64,000 nucleotides of DNA, from the NCBI RefSeq assembly GCF_021049265.1, contig NZ_CP088018.1:2108001-2172000 (forward strand). The letters run 5' to 3'. Shown here in pieces: positions 58,124 through 64,000 of the stretch (position 1 is the stretch's first letter; the number at the start of each line of letters is the position of its first letter). The DNA comes from Ruania suaedae. GTDB lineage: Bacteria; Actinomycetota; Actinomycetes; Actinomycetales; Beutenbergiaceae. The notes under the pieces were generated by a model. It was not told where the DNA came from. It saw only the letters and a list, made by a program, of their open reading frames with translations, and did no database searches. Both the position numbers and the translations under genes were made by a program.

Positions 58124-61100
58124 CAGTACGTCACCTCCTGGCTGCGCTTGCGGATGACGGTGACCTCGTCACGCTGGTTACCGGTGGGACCGAGATAGTT
58201 GAACGCAAACGACAACTGGGCATAACCGCCGATCACGTGGCTCGGCTTGACCAGGATCCGGGTCAGTGAATTGTGAATGCCGCCCCGTTTTCCGGACGTC
58301 TCCGCGATCGGTACGTCGATCAGCCGATCCTGCGCGTGGTGCATGTAGACGGTCCCTTCGGGCATGCGGTGGGAGACGATCGCGCGGGCGACGACGACGC
58401 CGTTGCGGTTGACCGCCTCGATCCAGTCGTTGTCCACGACGCCGACCTTGGCGGCGTCCTGGTCGCTCATCCAGATCGTCTGGCCGCCGCGGGAGAGCGA
58501 CAGCATGAACAGGTTGTCCTGGTATTCGGAGTGGATCGACCACTTGTTGTGAGGTGTCAGGTAGCGCACGGTCACCCCCAGCTCACCGACGTCGCCGATC
58601 TCCGGTTCGCTGAACAGCGCCCCCATGTTCAGCGGCGGCCGGTAGACCGGAAGCCCTTCGCCTAGCTCGGTCATCCAGTCGTGGTCGAGGTAGAAGTGCT
58701 GACGGCCGGTCAAGGTGTGCCATGGCTTGAGTCGCTCGACGTTGATCGTGAACGGTGAGTAGCGGCGACCGCCGGTCTCCGACCCGGACCACTCCGGGGA
58801 GGTGATCACCGGCACCGGCGCGGCGACCGTGTCGGCGAAGGTGATCTGCTTTCCCTCGTGCTCGGCGGCGAGGTCGTGCAGCAGGTGGCCGGTGCGCTTC
58901 TCCAGAGTCTTGAAACCTTGGGTGGCGAGATAGCCGTTGGTGGTCCCGGACAGCGCCAGGATTGCCTCGCAGGCGTGGACGTCGCGCACCAGCGACGGGC
59001 GCCCGTCCGCGGCGCCGCCGCGGACCGTGCCGTTTTTGTGGCCCAGGTAGTCAACCGCCTTCGTGACGTCGTAGGTGACGCCCTTGGTGGTCGTGCCGAG
59101 CCGCTCCAACAGCGGCCCGAGGGCCTGCATCTTGGCGCCGACGGCGGTGTAGTCGCGCTCGACCTCGACGATCTTGGGCATCGTCACGCCCGGGACCGGT
59201 TCGCACTCGCCGTGCTTCCAGTCGCGGACCACCCCGTGCGGGTTGGCCATCGCGTCCGGAGTGTCGTGGAGCAACGGGACCGCCACGACGTCCTTGCGGG
59301 TGTCGAGCCGCCCGGCCGAGAGTTCGCTGAACTTCGTCGCGATCGCCTGCCAGGCATCCCAGTCGGTGCGGGTCTGCCACGGCGGCGCGATCGCGGGGTT
59401 GAACGAGTGGATGAACGGATGCATGTCGGTGGTGTTGAGGTCGTGCTTCTCGTACCACGTGGCCGCGGGCAGCACGACGTCGCTGAAGATGGTGGTGCTG
59501 GTCTGGCGGAAGTCGAGCGTGAGCAGCAGGTCGAGCTTCCCCTCGGGGGCAGTTTCGTGCCAGGCGACCTCCTGCGGCCGTTGGCCCTCGGACGCCTCGC
59601 CGGCGCGCAGCGAGTTGTCGGTGCCGAGCAGGTGCTTGAGCAGGTACTCGTTGCCCTTGCCCGACGAGCCGAGCAGATTGGCCCGCCAGATCGAGAGGAT
59701 CCGCGGGAAGTTCTCGGGCGAGTCCGGGTCCTCGGCGGCGAAGCTCAGGTCGCCGGACTTGAGTTGGTCGACCACGTGCTCCGCGACCGGGCGACCGGCC
59801 GCGGCCGCCTCGTCCGCGACGTCGAGCGGGTTGCGATTGAACGTCGGATAGGACGGCATCCAGCCCATCCGTGCGCTCTTGGCGATCACGTCGGCGGTGC
59901 TCATGCCGGCCAGCAGCCCGTTGCCCGTCTTGGCGCGGACCGTGTCGGCGCCGAAGGTGTCGTAGCGGAACTGGTCGCTGTGGAGGTACCAGTAGGCCGT
60001 GTGGATCATCTGGCGCGGCGGTCGGTTCCAGTCGAGGCCGAAGGCCAGCTGTGCCCACCCGGTGACGGGGCGGCACTTCTCCTGGCCGACGTAGTGCGCC
60101 CAGCCGCCACCGTTGACGCCCTGGCAGCCCGTCAGCGTGGTCAGCCCGAGGAACCCGCGGTAGATCGTGTCGGAGTGGAACCAGTGATTGGTGCCCGCGC
60201 CCATCAAGATCATCGAGCGGCCCTGGGAGTCCTCGGCGTTCTGTGCGAACTCGCGGGCGATCCGGGCGGCGGCGGGGGCAGGGACGTTGGTGATCGACTC
60301 CTGCCAGGCCGGGGTGTACGGCGCCGAGGCGTCGTCGTACCCGGTGGCGTAGCCCCGGAGCCCGGCACGGCCGACGCCGTACTGGGCGAGCATCAGGTCG
60401 TACACGGTGGCGACCAGCCGATCACCGATCCGTCGCACGGGGACGTCGCGGGGCAGCGAGCCCGGCGTCCCGTCGACGTCGTCGAAGCGGGGCAGTTCCA
60501 GCGAGACAGTCTCGCCGCCAGGCTCGAGCACACTCAGCCGCGGTTCGACATCGCCGAGGTCGAGATTCCACTTGCCCACGCCGGACTCGCCGAAGCGGTC
60601 GCCGAGCGAGCCGTTGGGGACCACCGGCTGATCGGACCGTGCGTCGAGGAGCACGGTCTTGAAGTGTGCGTTCTCCTCAGCGGCGTGATCGGGGAGGTCG
60701 GCGGCGGTCAGGAACTTGCCGGCGCGGTAGGTGCCGGGCGCGTCGGCGACCTCCTCGAGCGAGACAAGGTAGGGCAGGTCGGTGTACTTCTTCGTGTAGT
60801 CGGTGAAGTACGGCGTCTGCCGGTCGACGAAGAACTCCTTGAGAATCACGTGCCCCATCGTCATGGCCAGCGCGCCGTCGGTGCCGGGAGCGATCGCCAG
60901 CCATTCGTCGGCGAACTTCACGTTGTCGGCGTAGTCGGGTGCCACCACGACGACCTTCTGGCCACGGTAGCGGGCCTCGGCCATCCAGTGGGCGTCGGGC
61001 GTGCGCGTGACTGGGACGTTGGAGCCCCACATGATCAGGTAGCCGGCGTCCCACCAGTCGCCCGACTCGGGTACGTCGGTCTGGTCGCCGAAGACCTGCG

Positions 61101-61848
61101 GTGAGGCGACGGGCAGGTCGGCGTACCAGTCGTAGAAGCTCAGCATCGAGCCACCGACGAGTGAGGTGAACCGGGCACCGGAGGCGTGCGAGACCATCGA
61201 CATGGCCGGGATCGGCGAGAAGCCGGCCACCCGGTCCGGGCCCCACTTCGAGATGGTGTGGACGTAGGCCGCGGCCACCATCTCGGTGGCCTCGTCCCAG
61301 GTGGCGCGGACCAGCCCGCCCTTGCCCCGCGCGGACTTGTAGGCCTTCGCCCGCTGCGGGTTGTCGACGATGTGCGCCCAGGCCTTGACCGGGTCGCCGC
61401 CGTGCTGCGACTTGGCCTCGCGGTACATCTGCAGCAGCACGCCGCGCACGTAGGGATAGCGCACGCGGGTCGGCGAGTAGGTGTACCAGGAGAACGCCGC
61501 GCCGCGCGGGCACCCACGGGGCTCGTACTCCGGAGAGTCGGGCCCGACCGAGGGGTAGTCGGTCTGCTGGGTCTCCCAGGTGATGATCCCGTCCTTGACG
61601 TAGACCTTCCACGAGCACGAGCCGGTGCAGTTCACGCCGTGGGTCGAACGCACCACCTTGTCGTGGCTCCAGCGGTCGCGATAGAACGCGTCGGCGTCCC
61701 GGCCACCGGTCTTGACCAGGGTGCGCAGGTCGTCGGAGACCGTCCCTCTGGTGAAGTAGCGTCGGCTGCGGAGCAGCGCATCACTGAGACCTCCGTCCAA
61801 ACCGATCTCGCGGGTATTCCGTGGTTCGGGGTGGGTCTCAGTGCTCAC
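58123..61848 (-). CDS. narG: Respiratory nitrate reductase alpha subunit
   Basis: The 1241-residue molybdopterin enzyme reduces nitrate to nitrite on the cytoplasmic face. The N terminus has a vestigial Tat-like RSRRYFTRG. HGVNCTGSCSWKVYVKDG near residue 69 binds the FS0 cluster (His and Cys). ATWDEATEMV near 183 and SFYDWYADLPVASPQVFGDQTD near 235 (Asp molybdenum ligand) follow, then MGAGTNHWFH near 550. The C-terminal domain has ANRNGV-type motifs near 1170. Length and motifs are those of a functional NarG. Moco biosynthesis genes are not in the window. Confidence 0.97.
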   Translation of the reverse strand: MSTETHPEPRNTREIGLDGGLSDALLRSRRYFTRGTVSDDLRTLVKTGGRDADAFYRDRWSHDKVVRSTHGVNCTGSCSWKVYVKDGIITWETQQTDYPSVGPDSPEYEPRGCPRGAAFSWYTYSPTRVRYPYVRGVLLQMYREAKSQHGGDPVKAWAHIVDNPQRAKAYKSARGKGGLVRATWDEATEMVAAAYVHTISKWGPDRVAGFSPIPAMSMVSHASGARFTSLVGGSMLSFYDWYADLPVASPQVFGDQTDVPESGDWWDAGYLIMWGSNVPVTRTPDAHWMAEARYRGQKVVVVAPDYADNVKFADEWLAIAPGTDGALAMTMGHVILKEFFVDRQTPYFTDYTKKYTDLPYLVSLEEVADAPGTYRAGKFLTAADLPDHAAEENAHFKTVLLDARSDQPVVPNGSLGDRFGESGVGKWNLDLGDVEPRLSVLEPGGETVSLELPRFDDVDGTPGSLPRDVPVRRIGDRLVATVYDLMLAQYGVGRAGLRGYATGYDDASAPYTPAWQESITNVPAPAAARIAREFAQNAEDSQGRSMILMGAGTNHWFHSDTIYRGFLGLTTLTGCQGVNGGGWAHYVGQEKCRPVTGWAQLAFGLDWNRPPRQMIHTAYWYLHSDQFRYDTFGADTVRAKTGNGLLAGMSTADVIAKSARMGWMPSYPTFNRNPLDVADEAAAAGRPVAEHVVDQLKSGDLSFAAEDPDSPENFPRILSIWRANLLGSSGKGNEYLLKHLLGTDNSLRAGEASEGQRPQEVAWHETAPEGKLDLLLTLDFRQTSTTIFSDVVLPAATWYEKHDLNTTDMHPFIHSFNPAIAPPWQTRTDWDAWQAIATKFSELSAGRLDTRKDVVAVPLLHDTPDAMANPHGVVRDWKHGECEPVPGVTMPKIVEVERDYTAVGAKMQALGPLLERLGTTTKGVTYDVTKAVDYLGHKNGTVRGGAADGRPSLVRDVHACEAILALSGTTNGYLATQGFKTLEKRTGHLLHDLAAEHEGKQITFADTVAAPVPVITSPEWSGSETGGRRYSPFTINVERLKPWHTLTGRQHFYLDHDWMTELGEGLPVYRPPLNMGALFSEPEIGDVGELGVTVRYLTPHNKWSIHSEYQDNLFMLSLSRGGQTIWMSDQDAAKVGVVDNDWIEAVNRNGVVVARAIVSHRMPEGTVYMHHAQDRLIDVPIAETSGKRGGIHNSLTRILVKPSHVIGGYAQLSFAFNYLGPTGNQRDEVTVIRKRSQEVTY

Positions 61849-63182
61849 GTCGCGTCCTTGCCTGTGGGACCTGATGATTCTGTGCCGTGGTTCGGTGCGA
61901 CGTCAGGAGGTGCTGGCGCCGCTGGGACTGCGTGCCCGTTGGAGGCCCGGTGGGTGCGTGCTGTGCGCCGGACGAGCGTCAGGGTCAGGACCAAAGTCAG
62001 TGCCGCGGTGATGGAGAGCAGCCACAGGCCAATCGCGTAGGAGTCGGTTTGGCCGTAGACGTAGCCCATCAGCAGTGGCGGTACGAAGCCGCCCAGACCG
62101 CCTGCGGCGCCGACCAGTCCAGTCACGCCGCCGACCCGCGATGGGTCAGTCACTTGAGCAATGAGTGCGAACGTCGCCCCACTTCCGCTGCCCAGCGCCA
62201 CGGCCATCGCAAGGAAGGCCACCGTGCCGACACCATCGAGCGGCGGCGTGCCCGCCGAGAGCGCGGCACAAGCGACCACCACGCCGTAGCCGGTCGCCAG
62301 GACCGGGATGGAGCCGAACCGGTCCGAGAGCCAGCCGCCGACGGGACGCATGATGACGGCGACCACGACGAAGCCGGCCATCCGGTTCGCGGCGTCTGCC
62401 GGTGTCAGCCCATGGGCGGTCATGAGGTAGGCGGGCAGATACACCGAGAACGCGACGTACCCGCCGAAGGCGACGGCGTACAACACGCAGGCCTGCCAGG
62501 TGATGGGAAGCGTGGCGTTGGTCGCGAGCCGGCTGCCCAGCGAGGTGGTCGGGGTGGTCCGGCCAGGTGCGTCGCGTAGGAGCAGCCATGCGGCGATCGC
62601 GTAAAGGGCCAAGACGCCCGCGGTGATCAAGAACGGCGCCTCGGAGCCCACGTTGGTGAAGAGCTTGACCGTCGTCAAAGCGCTGATCGCGGTGCCGCCC
62701 ATGCCTGCGCCGAAGATCCCGATGGCCAGGCCCCGGCGTTCAGGGGGAAACCAGGAGTTCACGAAGGGCACTCCGACGGCGAACGCGGTACCGGCGATTC
62801 CCAGGAAGAAGCCGCCCACCAGCAGCAGCACGTAGGAGTCGAGCGCGACGAAGGCGATGAACAGGATGGGAACGATCGTCACGCCCGAGATGATCGGGAA
62901 CATCACCCGGCCGCCGAATCGGTCGGTCAATGCCCCGACCACGATTCGACCCAACGAGCCCACGATCACGGGCACCGCGACCAGCAGCGCCACGTCGGAC
63001 TCGCTGAGCGAGCCGAGGGTGCCGGTGTCCCGGAACAATGGTCCGAGCGGGCTGATCAGCGCCCAGGCCCAGAAGTTGACCCCAAACCCCAGGGTCGCCA
63101 TGGCCAGCATCAGCCACGGAGAACCGCCCAACTCGCGCGTGGGTCGATCGGCGCTGATCGACTCCGGTGGCGGTGCGGTCAT
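61845..63182 (-). CDS. narK: Nitrate/nitrite MFS transporter
   Basis: The 445-residue protein has twelve predicted helices and the NarK pattern: LGFGVNFWAWALISPLGPLF near residue 29, GSLGRIVVGALTDRFGGRVM near 74, VNSWFPPERRGLAIGIFGAGMGGTA near 140 and GFVVVAVIMRPVGGWLSDRFG near 285. It imports nitrate and/or exports nitrite. AAGGGA lies five bases before ATG 63182, so the open frame to 63335 is discounted. ATGA overlap with narG makes it the first gene of the nar operon. The leader 63183-63385 shows no clear known operator. Confidence 0.93.
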   Translation of the reverse strand: MTAPPPESISADRPTRELGGSPWLMLAMATLGFGVNFWAWALISPLGPLFRDTGTLGSLSESDVALLVAVPVIVGSLGRIVVGALTDRFGGRVMFPIISGVTIVPILFIAFVALDSYVLLLVGGFFLGIAGTAFAVGVPFVNSWFPPERRGLAIGIFGAGMGGTAISALTTVKLFTNVGSEAPFLITAGVLALYAIAAWLLLRDAPGRTTPTTSLGSRLATNATLPITWQACVLYAVAFGGYVAFSVYLPAYLMTAHGLTPADAANRMAGFVVVAVIMRPVGGWLSDRFGSIPVLATGYGVVVACAALSAGTPPLDGVGTVAFLAMAVALGSGSGATFALIAQVTDPSRVGGVTGLVGAAGGLGGFVPPLLMGYVYGQTDSYAIGLWLLSITAALTLVLTLTLVRRTARTHRASNGHAVPAAPAPPDVAPNHGTESSGPTGKDAT

Positions 63183-63385
63183 CGTCGTCCCTTCTGAGAT
63201 CATCGCGCTCTCCATCCTCACTGATGTTGCCCCTGTTGCCAACCCGCGCATGCTCATGGATCTGCGCGCACCAAGCTGAGGCGCCATGCAGGCGGGTGAC
63301 ATGACGAACCCGGCGGCCGCAGCGCAATCGAGCACTCACCTTGCAATCTGAGCGACTCGACGGCCTGCGGCGCCACCGGGCGCGC

Positions 63386-64000
63386 TCACCTCCCCCGCGT
63401 CGACTCCCGCACAATCAACCGGTGCGAGACCAGGTATTCCTGCACCGGTGAACCCGGATCCGCGATCCGCCCGATCAGCGCATTCACCGCCGTCTCGGCG
63501 ATCTCACTGTTGTCCGCCGCCACGGTGGTCAGCGGCGGGAACGAGTAGGACGCCTCGGTGATGTCGTCGAAGCCCACCAGCGCCATCTGGTCCGGCACAT
63601 CCACGTCGTGCTCGTGCAGGCGCCGCAGCGCACCCATCGCGAGCGCATCGGAAAAGCAGATCACCGCGTCCGGGCGCTCGGCCGACTCCACCAGGTTCGC
63701 CATCGCCTCGTACCCGTCCTCGGCGTCGTAGTGCTCCACGTACTGGTGATGCCCGGCGACCACACCGTCTGCCTCCGCCAACGCCGCCCGCACCCCCTCC
63801 TCGCGCAGGTGCGCCGTGCGGGCATAGCTCGCCCGCCGCAACCCGATGGCAGCAATACGCCGGTGCCCATCGGCGATCAACTTCTGGGTCGCCTCATACG
63901 CCGCCGCGCGATCGTCGATGTACACGTGGTCGAGGTGGTCGCCCGCGATCCGCTCCCCCACCAGCACCAGCGGGAACTCCGACTCCCGGTTCTCGATGTC
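63386..64000 (-). CDS. LacI-family transcriptional regulator (right copy, partial)
   Basis: The visible 205 codons are the effector-binding domain of a LacI/GalR repressor; the N-terminal part lies beyond the window. Segments are LVLVGERIAGDHLDHVYIDD, RRIAAIGLRRAS, VICFSDALAMGALRRLHEHD, ALVGFDDITEASYSFPPLTT and the C-terminal LVSHRLIVRESTRGR. It would regulate sugar genes. It is intact here, whereas the copy at 53587 carries a deletion and a stop. It is transcribed toward the nar leader. Confidence 0.87.
   Translation of the reverse strand, partial: DIENRESEFPLVLVGERIAGDHLDHVYIDDRAAAYEATQKLIADGHRRIAAIGLRRASYARTAHLREEGVRAALAEADGVVAGHHQYVEHYDAEDGYEAMANLVESAERPDAVICFSDALAMGALRRLHEHDVDVPDQMALVGFDDITEASYSFPPLTTVAADNSEIAETAVNALIGRIADPGSPVQEYLVSHRLIVRESTRGR

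Noticed and set aside
58858-61104. 748-codon plus-strand frame inside narG
   Set aside because: It is antisense to the well-conserved nitrate reductase alpha subunit and has no recognisable domain.
63183-63385. FNR/CRP-type or NarL-type site in the narK leader
   Set aside because: I saw no convincing TTGAT-N4-ATCAA or heptamer pair; regulation of nar is left open.

Overview
The window is about 70% GC, densely packed and full of 1- and 4-base stop/start overlaps, as in a high-GC actinobacterium. A mycothiol-dependent formaldehyde dehydrogenase, an F420/Ddn-type oxidoreductase, sortase-anchored proteins, DUF6318 lipoproteins and a DUF5709 protein all point to Actinomycetia. A Micrococcales lineage such as Ruaniaceae or Beutenbergiaceae is my inference; no rRNA or tRNA is present to test it.

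Region 1 (1-25.5 kb) starts with the tail of a wall-anchored protein. Housekeeping genes follow: a methyltransferase, exonuclease III, GH15-zwf, a Ddn-like oxidoreductase and an M23 peptidase. Next is a four-gene ferric-siderophore ABC importer (10283-11362 down to 7312) with a DtxR/IdeR-like box upstream. Divergent from it is a tightly coupled cluster of mycothiol-dependent formaldehyde dehydrogenase, MBL hydrolase, CidA/LrgA and LrgB. A minus-strand sugar operon (21304 to 15029) encodes a CUT1 ABC importer, a class II aldolase, an ADP-dependent-type sugar kinase and ManA, and it is divergent from a DeoR regulator. Two DUF6318 lipoproteins, a PKD-domain protein and an MFS exporter complete this part.

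Region 2 (25.5-48.7 kb) holds a CstA-type transporter, two decayed genes (a 5'-truncated VapC and a 5'-truncated amidohydrolase), a cupin and an esterase lipoprotein. It also holds two more plus-strand ABC sugar operons. The first has eight genes (31313-39252) with two Gfo/Idh/MocA dehydrogenases, an SDR, a 3-hydroxyisobutyrate-type dehydrogenase and a TIM-barrel isomerase, and is divergent from a XylR-type AraC regulator. The second (44210-48709) is an alpha-galactosidase (GH4) operon divergent from a cupin-AraC regulator. Between them lie an MFS exporter, a methyltransferase and a glycine-rich LPXTG surface protein.

Region 3 (48.7-53.6 kb) is a small defence-like cluster. It has an HNH endonuclease with an N-terminal recognition-like domain, a VapBC pair, an Abi-like HEPN protein, a tiny membrane protein, and a coupled pair of HTH protein plus AbiEii-like nucleotidyltransferase with a leaderless-type promoter.

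Region 4 (53.6-64 kb) is a complete respiratory nitrate reductase island on the minus strand: narK-narG-narH-narJ-narI-CBS protein-cupin, all overlapping or nearly so. It lies between two direct copies of one LacI-type regulator gene set exactly 9806 bp apart. The left copy is dead (70-bp deletion plus a nonsense codon); the right copy is intact but cut by the window end. The most novel items are this flanked nar island, the HTH/nucleotidyltransferase pair, the ADP-type kinase operon, and the intergenic hairpin repeat that carries a duplicated piece of the deoR 3' end.
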